This document shows positions 18,166-26,983 of a stretch of DNA of 64,000 nucleotides, one piece after another. The translations under genes were made by a program, and so were the position numbers. How positions within the stretch are numbered: the first letter of the stretch is position 1; each line of letters starts with the position of its first letter. The DNA comes from Gemmatimonadaceae bacterium. GTDB taxonomy: Bacteria; Gemmatimonadota; Gemmatimonadetes; Gemmatimonadales; Gemmatimonadaceae. The stretch is from contig DASXKV010000011.1 of the NCBI GenBank assembly GCA_036496605.1, forward strand, positions 30,322-94,321, given 5' to 3'. The notes beneath the pieces were generated by a model. The model was not told where the DNA came from. It made no database searches and saw only the letters and a list, made by a program, of their open reading frames with translations.

Positions 18166-19377
18166 ATGCAGACGACCGCGCTCCAAATAGCGATCGCGTT
18201 TGTGTTGACGTTTCTTGTCGTCCTCATCGTCCGCTACGTGCTGCTGTTGTGGTTGAGCTATTTGCAACATATCGAGAATCGCGGTCGTGACGCGGAGTGC
18301 ACGCACCAACCACCCGTGACGATCCTCGTCCCCGTGTTCAACGAAGAGGCGGTGATTGCGCCTGCGCTGCGCAGTCTTCTCGAGCTTCGGTATCCGGTTT
18401 TTCACGTCATCGTCATCGACGACGGCTCGAGCGATCGCACCTTCGAGCGCGCGTCGGCAGTCGCCGGCCAGTACGGTGAATCGACGATTCGAGTCGTTCG
18501 CAAGAACAACGGTGGCAAGGCCGCCGCGCTGAACACCGGCATGACGCTCGCGACCACAGAGTTCGTTCTGTGCATGGACGGCGACTCTCGCCTCCATCCG
18601 GACACGCTGCGCTTTGCGATGCGGCACTTCATCGACCCGCGCGTCGGCGCGGTTGCGGGAAACGTGAAGGTGGTCAATCGCCAGAACCTCTGGACGAAGC
18701 TGCAGGCGCTCGAGTACGTCGAAGGGCTCAATACGGCTCGGCGCGCTCAGGGCTTCCTGCGCGTCGTGAACATCATTCCCGGGCCGATCGGCGTGTTTCG
18801 TCGCGACGCGCTGTTGCGCGCCGGCGGATACGACACCGACACATTCGCCGAGGACGCCGATCTTACGCTCAAGCTGCTCACGGCCGGCTGGCACGTCGCC
18901 TACGAGGAGCGCGCCATCGCGTACACGGAAGCGCCGGAGCACTTCCTCGATCTCGTGCAGCAGCGCTACCGCTGGACGCGCGGTATCCTGCAGGCGTTGC
19001 GCAAGCGCGCATCATGGCTCCGTGCTCCACAACGAGGCGTGGCGCTCTGGCTTTCACTGCTCGTTATGCTCTTCGAGGCAGTCGTCTGGCCGACGATGAA
19101 CGTGGTCGGCAACCTGCTCTTCACGGTGGCAGCGCTCTCTGCCGGCGCGGCGTCGGGCGTGCTCTACTGGTGGGCGTTGCTCACCATGCTCGACGTCGCC
19201 GCGGCACTCTACGCGGTCGGCATGGAAGGAGAGGATTTGCGGCTGATCCCGTACGCCGTTGGCTATCGATTCTTTTTCATAACGATGATCGACGTCGCGA
19301 AGCTCCTCGCGACGGCGGAAGAAGTTGCTCGCGTACGCATGACATGGGGGAAACTCGAACGTGCAGGCCGCTTGTGA
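18166..19377 (+). CDS. Processive GT2 polysaccharide synthase, PgaC/IcaA-like
   Basis: 403 residues. An N-terminal TM helix (7-33) is followed by a GT-A domain with IDDGSSD (D85, D86), MDGD (D138, D140), the acceptor-binding FAEDAD (229-232) and QQRYRW (265-270), the Q/RxxRW signature of processive beta-glycosyltransferases. About three C-terminal TM segments follow (290-380). It would polymerise a UDP-sugar, most likely GlcNAc given the downstream deacetylase, while threading the chain across the inner membrane. There is no PilZ domain, which argues against a BcsA-type cellulose synthase. Confidence 0.82.
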   Translation: MQTTALQIAIAFVLTFLVVLIVRYVLLLWLSYLQHIENRGRDAECTHQPPVTILVPVFNEEAVIAPALRSLLELRYPVFHVIVIDDGSSDRTFERASAVAGQYGESTIRVVRKNNGGKAAALNTGMTLATTEFVLCMDGDSRLHPDTLRFAMRHFIDPRVGAVAGNVKVVNRQNLWTKLQALEYVEGLNTARRAQGFLRVVNIIPGPIGVFRRDALLRAGGYDTDTFAEDADLTLKLLTAGWHVAYEERAIAYTEAPEHFLDLVQQRYRWTRGILQALRKRASWLRAPQRGVALWLSLLVMLFEAVVWPTMNVVGNLLFTVAALSAGAASGVLYWWALLTMLDVAAALYAVGMEGEDLRLIPYAVGYRFFFITMIDVAKLLATAEEVARVRMTWGKLERAGRL

Positions 19378-19406
19378 GTTGGTTGTCACCCGAGACTGGA
19401 TGTTGA

Positions 19407-19586
19407 GTGTCTATTAATATCTTGCTCTCCACGATCATTCTCGTGTCGTTTCTCGTCACGATCGTGATGGCCGTCGGCAGTTACGTCGCCTATAAGTTGC
19501 GTGAAGCGCGACGCCCACGGCTCGAGCTTCCTGCTGCAGACGGCGAATCAGCGTACTTCGAACGCATCGTCGCCGACGAGAAATGA
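19407..19586 (+). CDS. 59-residue membrane protein of EPS operon
   Basis: Short gene in the gap between the GT2 and deacetylase genes. GTG start with GGA 6 bases upstream. The product begins SINILLSTIILVSFLVTIVM, a single TM helix, followed by a charged tail ending RIVADEK. Its stop overlaps the start of the deacetylase gene as ATGA (19583-19586), strong evidence of translational coupling. It occupies the position of the small partner subunits PgaD/IcaD in related operons, though I see no sequence similarity to them. Proposed role: accessory subunit of the synthase. Confidence 0.7.
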   Translation: MSINILLSTIILVSFLVTIVMAVGSYVAYKLREARRPRLELPAADGESAYFERIVADEK

Positions 19587-21475
19587 ATCGCCCGCGCCCG
19601 ACGTCCCTTGGCTTCTCGCTCGCGGCGGCGCTCGTCGTCGTCGTGTCGGTCATGCTGACGCTGCGCCGGGGAGACGCCGCGACACGCCCGGAGCCAGCGC
19701 GCTTTTCCGGTTCCCGCGTCGTACAGCGAATGCCATCGCTCCTCGCCGACTCCCGTCTGCCGTCCCGGGTAGTCGTTGACGTGCTGCGTGACGAGTCCGC
19801 AGCGTCTTTTTATAGCGCAGCTGGAGCCCTCGATTCGATTACCGGCACTTGGCGAGCCGCGCTCTCGGCCGCAGGTGCTGAAGCACGCATCGTGACCGCC
19901 GGCGAGGCGAGTACCGATCGCACCGCTCGGGTTCTCGTCATCCCCTCCTCACCATGCCTAACGGTGCAGGCTCATGAGGCGATCGATGGCTTTGCTGCTC
20001 GAGGCGCGGGCGTCATCATCACGGGCCTCACCGGCGTCTACGACGCCGGCTGTCGGCCGATCGGATATGGACTGATCGTTGGCTCGACCGGCGCCGCCCG
20101 CGCCGACACGCTCGACTCGCGCCCGATGGCGTACGTAACGATCCCCGCTGGCAGCCCGCTCACGGTCGACATTCCGCCCGGCTCCCGAATCGATCTCAAC
20201 CCGGGTCGACAGGTCGCGCTGCGCCTGCCGCAGCGCGACGCATTCTTCTCGGACTACGCCCTACAGCCGCAACCCGCAGGCAACCTGCCGCTGCTCGACG
20301 TCGCCATCACGCACGCACCGTTAGGTAAAGGGCGGCTCGTCTACTGGGGCTTCGAGCTGCGCGACGTCGTGCATTTGCCCTGGGACCGCGCGCTGAGTGC
20401 ACTCCTCGTCCGCAACAGCGTCGCGTGGGTGGCTGGCCTGCCGCTCGGCAGCATCGAGCCCTGGCCGAAGGGGCGAATCGCCGCCGCCGCAATCGCTCAG
20501 GACGTCGAGGCCGGCTTTCCCAATGCGCAGTACGCACTCGATTCACTCGAGGCGGCCCATGTCCGCTCGACGTTCTTTCTCACGTCGGATCTCGCGCGTA
20601 GCTATCCCAGACTGTCGCGCGACCTTGCCAACGCTGGCGAAGTTGGAAGTCACACCGAAAATCATCGCTTGTTAGGCGGGCTGCCGCTCGCGAACCAGCA
20701 GGCTCGCCTCGAAACGTCGGAGCACGATCTCGCGCGGCTCCTTGGGCTGCCCGTCGACGGCTTGCGCCCACCGCAGGAACAGTTCGACGTCGCGACCATG
20801 AGCGCATGGCTCGCCCTCGGCGGCCGATATCTCTTCGGCGCCAACGATTCGCGCTCGGTCTCGCCGGAGTTGCTTCCGGTCGGACGTGATACGCTCGTGC
20901 TGATTGGCCGGGTGGGTAGCGACGACTTTGCTGCCGCGGCGGCCGCGCATAACGATGCGACCGCGACCGCGAGATTGCTGCTCGACGAGTATGCGCGGTA
21001 CCGTGCTCTCGGCGGTCTCTATGCGCTCAGCTATCACTCCCAGTTGCTCGCCGGACCCAATCTCGTCCCGGCGCTCGCGCGTGTTGCGCGCACGCTCGCG
21101 GCCGACACGGTGGTCTGGCTCGCGACCACCGGTGAGATCGCCGATTGGTGGCGCGTCCGCGCTCAGCTCGATGCACGCGTATCATCACGTGCCGACGGTT
21201 TCGATGTCACCGTCCGCAATCGCGGCGAGCGTCTCGTTGGCGGTGCGGTCGTTCGCGTTGATTTCCCCTCGTCGCGCCCGTTGGGCATGGCGACGGCGGC
21301 ACTCCTTCGCTCGAGCCAGGGCTCGGCGCGATTGTTGTTGCCGCCCATTCCGGGGAAGACGACGCGGACGTACCACGTGTACTACGCCGGCGCACGTCCC
21401 ACCGCGGCGCGGAGTCGCGCTCGCGTTCGAGCGACGCCGCGCAAGCACAAACGCTTCTGGTGGCTTCCGTTTTAG
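19583..21475 (+). CDS. Polysaccharide deacetylase, PgaB/IcaB functional analogue
   Basis: 630 residues. N-terminal TM anchor (10-28). Residues 60-280 form an alpha/beta domain without a recognised name. Residues 298-520 are a NodB-type deacetylase: first Asp in AIAQDVE (D307), zinc-binding SHTENH (H357, H361), LRPP (395-397) and a late YHSQLL His. It would remove acetyl groups from the GlcNAc polymer in the periplasm. The usual TFDD of motif 1 is changed to AQDV, keeping one Asp. A beta-sandwich-like region (530-605) and a basic C terminus close the protein. Last gene of the operon. Confidence 0.75.
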   Translation: MNRPRPTSLGFSLAAALVVVVSVMLTLRRGDAATRPEPARFSGSRVVQRMPSLLADSRLPSRVVVDVLRDESAASFYSAAGALDSITGTWRAALSAAGAEARIVTAGEASTDRTARVLVIPSSPCLTVQAHEAIDGFAARGAGVIITGLTGVYDAGCRPIGYGLIVGSTGAARADTLDSRPMAYVTIPAGSPLTVDIPPGSRIDLNPGRQVALRLPQRDAFFSDYALQPQPAGNLPLLDVAITHAPLGKGRLVYWGFELRDVVHLPWDRALSALLVRNSVAWVAGLPLGSIEPWPKGRIAAAAIAQDVEAGFPNAQYALDSLEAAHVRSTFFLTSDLARSYPRLSRDLANAGEVGSHTENHRLLGGLPLANQQARLETSEHDLARLLGLPVDGLRPPQEQFDVATMSAWLALGGRYLFGANDSRSVSPELLPVGRDTLVLIGRVGSDDFAAAAAAHNDATATARLLLDEYARYRALGGLYALSYHSQLLAGPNLVPALARVARTLAADTVVWLATTGEIADWWRVRAQLDARVSSRADGFDVTVRNRGERLVGGAVVRVDFPSSRPLGMATAALLRSSQGSARLLLPPIPGKTTRTYHVYYAGARPTAARSRARVRATPRKHKRFWWLPF

Positions 21476-21490
21476 GGAGATTCTCTTGCC

Positions 21491-23176
21491 TTAATCTTGG
21501 CTCACGATGCGCAGTGGCAGATCGCGATCGCGCTTTCGGCCTTTATCGTCGGTGACGACCACCGTTAGGCGGTAATTACCGGCAGGCAGCGGCGCGACGG
21601 CAAGCGAATGCTGACGCCGCGTTCCTGCTCCGACGGCCGCATCGTCGAAGCTCGCCATCATGCGATCCGCGGCATGGCGAGTGCCTTCGCGGACGACCGA
21701 CATCCGCACCTTGAATGCTGTGCCATCGTCCAAACCGCAGACGTCATAGCTCACCTTCACGTCCTTGCCTTGGGGCGCGCTGCCAACCGAGTCGACGAGT
21801 ATGCCGAACGGTCGCCTACCATCCATCGCGACGCCCGGCGGACAGCGCGACTGGCTGCGTGGCGCGCCGGCGGTCATGCGAAACGCCGAGAAGGTCAGAA
21901 CGGCCACGGCAATAATGAAGGCGCTCGCAATCGAAACGGTCGAACCGCGAGACGTCAGAATCCGTCTCGCCCATTCCGAGACGCGGCGCCCATAACGGCC
22001 GAGGAGTCTTGCGGCAGCACGCGCTGTCGGTTGCAGCCCCGACGCCGCTCGGCGCATCGCAGCGAACACGGGACGCATGCCGCGAATCCCGCCTCGCATG
22101 CTCGCTAGCAGTTCTCGCAGTTTGGGTCGGTGCCGCTTGAGCATCTGAACGCTCGCATCGAACGCCGCGTCGAGCGCCGGTGTCGAGTGCGACTGTGCTC
22201 CGTCGAAGCCCTCGATGCGGGACATCGGTGCCGTCCTGGCCGTCGGGTCGGCAACGGACAGCGGTGCCGGAGTCGGCACCCATCGCCGATGTTCGCCCGT
22301 TCCGACACTGATCTCGCGGCCCCCCAGCGCCGCGATCAACTCGTCGGCGTCCCGGTAGCGATCCTCGGGATGTTTGGCGAGCATCCGCTCGATCACGGTG
22401 AAGAGCGCGCGATCGTCGGCGGTGTCGAGAGTAGGCACCGGTAGCGGCGCCTGAATGTGCTTCATGAGCGTGCCGAGCGCGTCACCGGCATCGAACGGCG
22501 GATTGCCCGTTATGCACTCGTAACCCACGATGCCAAGGCTGTAAATATCGCTGCGCCCGTCGACGTCCTTCGCCCGCGCCTGCTCGGGGCTCATGTACTT
22601 CGGCGTACCGACGGACATGCCCGTCGTCGTCAGGCGTGTCGCCCCCGCGGACCGCGCGATCCCGAAGTCCGTCACGACGACGCGGCCATCCTCGTCGTGG
22701 CGCAGGTTGTCCGGCTTCACGTCGCGATGCACGACACCGCGGCGATGCGCGTACCCAAGGGCCGCCGCCGTTTCGATGATGATCTGTCGCGCATCCGCCG
22801 CCGAAATCCGCCCCCGCGCGCGCAAGCGATCGGACACGGATTGGCCCCGCAGCAACTTCATTACGAAGAAGATCACGTCGCCACGGCGGCCAACGCGATA
22901 AATCGGCACGATGTTCGTGTGCTCGAGCGCCGCTGCCGTGCGTGCCTCGCGCAGGAACCGCTCGACCAGTTCGCGGTCAAAGGCGAGCGTGAAAGGAAGC
23001 ACCTTGATCGCGACCTCGCGCTCGAGCTGTCGCTCACGCGCGCGATAGACGATCCCCATTCCGCCGCGGCCGAGCTCCTCGAGAATCTCGTATTCGTCGT
23101 CGAGTCCCGAGCGCACGAGATCGAGGTCGGTGACCTCCAGCTTTCGGCGCGCCTTTCCCTGATGTCGATTGGTCAT
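21491..23176 (-). CDS. Transmembrane Ser/Thr protein kinase
   Basis: 561 residues. The ATG at 23176 is chosen because it overlaps the HPP gene stop as ATGA; a GTG at 23218 is possible. The kinase domain (29-290) has GRGGMG (36-41), Lys58, HRD (150-152), DFG (170-172) and MSPEQA. A linker, one TM helix (about 425-445) and an extracytoplasmic domain follow. PknB/Hanks-type kinases of this layout phosphorylate FHA-binding partners; an FHA gene lies divergently just beyond the HPP gene. The external domain is beta-rich and lacks PASTA repeats, so its ligand is unknown. Confidence 0.88.
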   Translation of the reverse strand: MTNRHQGKARRKLEVTDLDLVRSGLDDEYEILEELGRGGMGIVYRARERQLEREVAIKVLPFTLAFDRELVERFLREARTAAALEHTNIVPIYRVGRRGDVIFFVMKLLRGQSVSDRLRARGRISAADARQIIIETAAALGYAHRRGVVHRDVKPDNLRHDEDGRVVVTDFGIARSAGATRLTTTGMSVGTPKYMSPEQARAKDVDGRSDIYSLGIVGYECITGNPPFDAGDALGTLMKHIQAPLPVPTLDTADDRALFTVIERMLAKHPEDRYRDADELIAALGGREISVGTGEHRRWVPTPAPLSVADPTARTAPMSRIEGFDGAQSHSTPALDAAFDASVQMLKRHRPKLRELLASMRGGIRGMRPVFAAMRRAASGLQPTARAAARLLGRYGRRVSEWARRILTSRGSTVSIASAFIIAVAVLTFSAFRMTAGAPRSQSRCPPGVAMDGRRPFGILVDSVGSAPQGKDVKVSYDVCGLDDGTAFKVRMSVVREGTRHAADRMMASFDDAAVGAGTRRQHSLAVAPLPAGNYRLTVVVTDDKGRKRDRDLPLRIVSQD

Positions 23177-23778
23177 CGCCGCACCGGCTCGTCTTTCAGC
23201 CTGATGCGCTGGAACCACTCACCCATGAGCGCGATCACGACCACGCCGCCCATCATGCTCATCGAATTTTTCCACGTGAGGTGGTACGCGCCGAGCGTGA
23301 CGAGCAGCGCGGTCGCCGCGGAGGGCGGATGATTTGCCCGGAGCGTTGGTTGAAGCAACGCGGTCATTGCAACCGCCATTGCGCTTGCCCACACGCGCGC
23401 GACAGTGATGTTGCCGTCTCCCAGGCTGGAGCCCGACGCGCCAACGAGAACCACAATAAGCCAGGCGCAGAGGAGCGCCGAGAGATGACCGATGACAACG
23501 CTATGAAACCGTGAGGTTGGTTGCCCAGGTAAGGTCACGATGACAACGATGCTCGGCCCCAGCGCGGCGAAGAGCCACGGCTGAGACGTCGCGAGTGCAA
23601 GCGCACCGGCAACGAGTACCAGAATCGCCGACATTGCGGCACCCCAAGCGGTGTCGCCGGCGATCAACCGCGGACGGGCGCGCGCTGGCCGGGCGGCAGG
23701 CCGCCGCTCCGAAGGTGCAACCGGAGCGATGCGGGTCGGGCCCGTGACGGCGGGAGTGGGAACGGTGGGAGTGATCAT
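23173..23778 (-). CDS. HPP-family integral membrane protein
   Basis: 201 residues. A Pro/Arg-rich cytoplasmic N terminus (1-38) is followed by four hydrophobic helices and the family signature NHPPSAATALLVTLG. HPP proteins are four-helix membrane proteins; some family members have been implicated in nitrite transport, but the substrate here is unknown. Its stop overlaps the kinase start (ATGA), so the kinase and this protein are translated together, suggesting that the kinase reads or controls it. Confidence 0.75.
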   Translation of the reverse strand: MITPTVPTPAVTGPTRIAPVAPSERRPAARPARARPRLIAGDTAWGAAMSAILVLVAGALALATSQPWLFAALGPSIVVIVTLPGQPTSRFHSVVIGHLSALLCAWLIVVLVGASGSSLGDGNITVARVWASAMAVAMTALLQPTLRANHPPSAATALLVTLGAYHLTWKNSMSMMGGVVVIALMGEWFQRIRLKDEPVRR

Positions 23779-23945
23779 GTTGTGCGTCGGAGGCTTTCGC
23801 GGCGCCGCGAACCTCGCCGGTTAAAGACGGTCCCCTGGTAGAGGCCGTCACGAAATCGGTATCGGTTCGTCTCACATCGGGATACCGTGTGGCGGTGTCT
23901 CCCGGCGCGCCCGTATGTCAGCGCCGTGCCACCATTTGGAACTCC

Positions 23946-24992
23946 ATGTCGTTTCTGGTTATCGCGCGGGAGCGCTATCCGCTTCGAATTGGCGAGAACA
24001 TGCTCGGAGGGCGGGCTGCGGGAGCGGTGAACGCACCCGCGCTCAATGCCTTGCCCGTGTTCGCGATCATCACGGTCATCCCTGGTACGCCGGCCTCGAT
24101 TCGTGCGGCGGGTTCGATGCCGGTTCGCGTCGAGGGGTTCATTCTCGGGTCGGAGCCGAGGCAACTGTCACATGGAGCCCGCATCGAAGTGCGCGATTGC
24201 CGGATTCGTTACGGCGAGTTGTCTCTAGTCGAAAGCACCTCCTCGGTCGTCGGAATCGAAGTCGAAGACGAACCACGGCCAGCCATCCCGCCAGTCCTGC
24301 CCGAGCCCGCGACGGATGACTTCGGAGCGAGAATCATCGACCTGAGCAAAGGATCTGTGCACGGCGTGCCGCCGAGTGGATTGCATATCGGTCGCGACCC
24401 TGTCTGTCAGGTCGTGCTTCCTTCTACCTCAGTATCACGCCAGCACGCCCTCATTGCTCCCTCATTGCATGGTTACATCGTCACCGACCGGAGCACGAAC
24501 GGCGTGCTCGTGAATGGGACAAAAGTCCGCGGTTCACAACAGCTTGGTCAGGGTGACGTGATCCGAATTGGAGATCACGAATTTCGATTCGAGATCCTGG
24601 CGCCTGTGTCGATGCCGGGGCCGACGGAAGCCGATCGCCGAGCCCTCGCTACGATCGAAATCCTGAGCGATGGTCCTCTGAAAGGCGCGAGATTCCCCGT
24701 CGAGCGGCCCGTCATTCACATCGGCCGGAGCGCCGAGAACGACGTTCGCATCGCTGACGACAGCGTCTCGGGGGCGCACGCGACACTGCTGCGCCGGGGC
24801 TCAGTCTGGCACCTCATCGATCTTGCCTCGACAAACGGCACCTTCGTCGATGGCAGGCGCATCGATGGCGAAGCGATCATTCAGGGAGCTGCCGAGCTTC
24901 GATTTGGCGGTGTGAAGGTGAGCTTCCGTCCCGGACGCTCCGGCGACGTCGACGGCGAGCGAACCGAGGCCCTTCGGCGCGAGTCCGCGTAG
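23946..24992 (+). CDS. FHA-domain protein (two FHA domains)
   Basis: 348 residues from the ATG with GGA six bases upstream; an upstream GTG at 23889 would add 19 residues. Residues 1-110 could be a third, degenerate FHA-like fold. FHA1 (about 130-215) has HIGRDPVCQVVLP, SVSRQHALI and STNGVLVNG. FHA2 (about 245-330) has HIGRSAENDVRIAD, SGAHATLL and STNGTFVDG. FHA domains bind phosphothreonine; the divergent Ser/Thr kinase is the obvious candidate partner. No membrane segment, so cytoplasmic. Confidence 0.85.
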   Translation: MSFLVIARERYPLRIGENMLGGRAAGAVNAPALNALPVFAIITVIPGTPASIRAAGSMPVRVEGFILGSEPRQLSHGARIEVRDCRIRYGELSLVESTSSVVGIEVEDEPRPAIPPVLPEPATDDFGARIIDLSKGSVHGVPPSGLHIGRDPVCQVVLPSTSVSRQHALIAPSLHGYIVTDRSTNGVLVNGTKVRGSQQLGQGDVIRIGDHEFRFEILAPVSMPGPTEADRRALATIEILSDGPLKGARFPVERPVIHIGRSAENDVRIADDSVSGAHATLLRRGSVWHLIDLASTNGTFVDGRRIDGEAIIQGAAELRFGGVKVSFRPGRSGDVDGERTEALRRESA

Positions 24993-25061
24993 CGCACACG
25001 ACCCGGAAGCGCCGTCGCGCGCGCCCGATTCATTTTCATAGCTCTCATAACGACTTCCGCT

Positions 25062-25067
25062 TATAAT
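25062..25067 (+). promoter_or_regulatory. TATAAT -10-like element
   Basis: A perfect TATAAT stands in an AT-rich island about 70 bp before the pilin-like gene. No good -35 is visible at 16-18 bp; TTTTCA further upstream is too distant. Possible start of the 25.1-27.5-kb operon. Confidence 0.4.
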
Positions 25068-25135
25068 AGGCGGCGTTTCGGCACTACCCGTGCACTTTTG
25101 ATGCGGGCGAGTGCCAGCAGCCAAGGAGGCCGTTC

Positions 25136-25570
25136 GTGAGCCGTGCCGTGCGCAACGGATTCTCGATATTCGAGACCGTCGCCATTTTCGTGATCATCGC
25201 GATCCTGTTGTTGATCGCCATTCCGCAGTTCACGAGGCCCACGCTCGCGGCAGTCGCCGTTCCTGATTCAGTCGTCAGTCCGGGATCGTTTGGCAGCCTG
25301 TCGGTGAAGGTCTCCGATTCGCGCGGAACACCTCAGCGCGGCGTAACGGTGCGGTTCGACGTCGAGGGCAAGGGAAGCGTTACGCCTGTCGAGGCGTCGA
25401 CGGATAGCACTGGCGTTGCCCACGTAGTCTGGCAGGCAGCAGCCGATACCGGCGCGTTGAGCGTGACAGCCCGCGCCGCGGGCCGATCCCGACCGGAGCT
25501 CGTCATTCGTACGAATGTTCGCGGAAAGCCCGCGGCGCCGCCGCCGGCATCAGGCACCACGAAGTCCTAA
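25136..25570 (+). CDS. Prepilin-like protein with Big-1/invasin-type Ig domain
   Basis: 144 residues, GTG start with a perfect AAGGAGG site 6 bases upstream. Residues 5-32 (RNGFSIFETVAIFVIIAILL) match a type IV prepilin leader: Gly before Phe, Glu at +5, then a hydrophobic helix. The rest (about 36-130) is a bacterial Ig-like fold of Big-1 type (VTVRFDVEGKGSVTP, TDSTGVAHVVWQAAADTG). No pilus assembly genes are in the window. It heads a compact four-gene cluster; the LspA-like gene starts 17 bp downstream. The joining of a pilin leader to an invasin-type Ig domain is unusual. Confidence 0.7.
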   Translation: MSRAVRNGFSIFETVAIFVIIAILLLIAIPQFTRPTLAAVAVPDSVVSPGSFGSLSVKVSDSRGTPQRGVTVRFDVEGKGSVTPVEASTDSTGVAHVVWQAAADTGALSVTARAAGRSRPELVIRTNVRGKPAAPPPASGTTKS

Positions 25571-25587
25571 CGAGTCGATTATCGATC

Positions 25588-26481
25588 GTGCGCAGGGATC
25601 CCATCGATCGGCTCGTGGCAACCGCGGGTCTCGTCTTCATCGCCGATTTCGCGACCAAGCAATGGGCGATTCGCGGGCTTGGCACCGGCGACCAAGTGCT
25701 CGGCGCGGGCTGGCATCTCACAATAGTCCGTAACACGCATCTGGCCGGTGGACTCGATAGCGGCGGCTTCGAGCTGCCGCTCACCGCGTTCCTCACGATT
25801 GCCGTGGCCGCTCTCGTGGTGACGGTCTGCCGGCAACTGGAAGCGGTCGACCCAAGCGCGCCGATTACACTCGGTTTGCTCCTCGGTGCGGGCGCGGCGA
25901 ATCTCGCCGACGCGCTTCTCCCGCCGCACGGAGTGGTGGACTTCATCGCATTTACGAGCGTGCGCGGCCTAACGACGAATTTCAATGTTGCGGACGTGTT
26001 CTTCGCGATCGCGATTGGCCTCTGCGCGCGAACGATTTGGCGCATCGCACTCACCATGCGCGGTCGGGTCTTCTCCGGCAACTCCGAGCAGGACGATCGA
26101 TTCTCAGGAGCCTTTCCAATGCGCGAACGTGTGCTGCTCTCGGCGGGTCATGGTTTGCTCGCGATGTGCGTCTTCGTGTGGCTGTACTCGATGGCGATTG
26201 CCTTCACCCCGGACGCCGGCCGCTCCGCGCCGAACAGCCTGCTCTGCGGCGTCGGCGTGTTCGCGATCGCGTTTCTCACCTCACAGGCGCGGATGCGATT
26301 CGCCGACCGTAGGTTCACCGACCGGCTCCGTTCCTCTCCGAATCGTTCGGTCGAGCGCGTCGTCCTCGACAGTTCCATTCCGGTCGTGGGCGATCAGCAA
26401 CGGACACGACTCGTCCCTCGTGGAGACCTCATTCCGCGTGATGATCGCGAGACGCCGCTGTATCGGTCGGACAAAGCCTAA
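25588..26481 (+). CDS. LspA-like membrane aspartyl protein with C-terminal extension
   Basis: 297 residues. Residues 1-150 follow the signal peptidase II order: ADFATK (as DQxTK), a VRNTHLAGG loop, GAGAANLAD (as GNLIDR with Arg replaced), GVVDFI (Asp118) and FNVAD (Asp136). Both catalytic Asp positions are kept. Family members are usually about 160-170 residues; here about 140 further residues add two TM helices and a basic tail. LspA removes lipoprotein signal peptides, but the neighbours lack a lipobox, so the substrate may differ. GTG start, no clear ribosome site. The stop codon lies inside a GCCTAACG motif. Confidence 0.65.
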   Translation: MRRDPIDRLVATAGLVFIADFATKQWAIRGLGTGDQVLGAGWHLTIVRNTHLAGGLDSGGFELPLTAFLTIAVAALVVTVCRQLEAVDPSAPITLGLLLGAGAANLADALLPPHGVVDFIAFTSVRGLTTNFNVADVFFAIAIGLCARTIWRIALTMRGRVFSGNSEQDDRFSGAFPMRERVLLSAGHGLLAMCVFVWLYSMAIAFTPDAGRSAPNSLLCGVGVFAIAFLTSQARMRFADRRFTDRLRSSPNRSVERVVLDSSIPVVGDQQRTRLVPRGDLIPRDDRETPLYRSDKA

Positions 26482-26487
26482 CGAGCT

Positions 26488-26982
26488 ATGACGGGGAGTC
26501 CCGCGGGCGGCGCACCGGCGCCGACGCCGAAGCGGCAAGTGTCGCTGAAGTCACTCCTCACGCGGCGCAACGGCGTGATCACCGGGGCCGCGCTCGTCTG
26601 TGTGATCGTCGTCATTTCGATCGCGCGTTATGAGAGCGGGGGTCGGCGTCGGCGGTACGAGTCCCTCCTTGCGAGCTCGCTCGATCACATCGTCACGGCG
26701 CAGGAAGGATTCTTTTACGATTCGACGCGATACGTTGCCTCGCTCCGCGCATTGCCAACGATTCATCTTCCGCCTGGCGTCCATGTGACGCTGTACACGC
26801 CCGATCCGCGCAGCTGGTGGGGAATCGCGACGCACGATCGCCTGCCGGCGCGTCATTGCGTCGTCTGGGTTGGTAAGCCTCCGCCGTCCCTTCCCGCCAC
26901 AGCGCGCTCGCCGGAAAACGAAACACGACCTCTGTGCTTTGACGACAAAGGCTCGGGCGCAACGCAGGTCAAACGCTCCTGA
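26488..26982 (+). CDS. Pilin-like bitopic membrane protein
   Basis: 164 residues. A Pro-rich basic N terminus is followed by one TM helix (about 33-48) and an extracytoplasmic domain starting SSLDHIVTAQEGFFYDSTRY, which resembles the segment after the pilin helix in type IV pilins and pseudopilins. There is no prepilin cleavage site. Starts 6 bp after the LspA-like gene, so co-translated. Function unknown; possibly a partner of the prepilin-like Ig protein. Confidence 0.55.
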   Translation: MTGSPAGGAPAPTPKRQVSLKSLLTRRNGVITGAALVCVIVVISIARYESGGRRRRYESLLASSLDHIVTAQEGFFYDSTRYVASLRALPTIHLPPGVHVTLYTPDPRSWWGIATHDRLPARHCVVWVGKPPPSLPATARSPENETRPLCFDDKGSGATQVKRS

Positions 26983-26983
26983 A

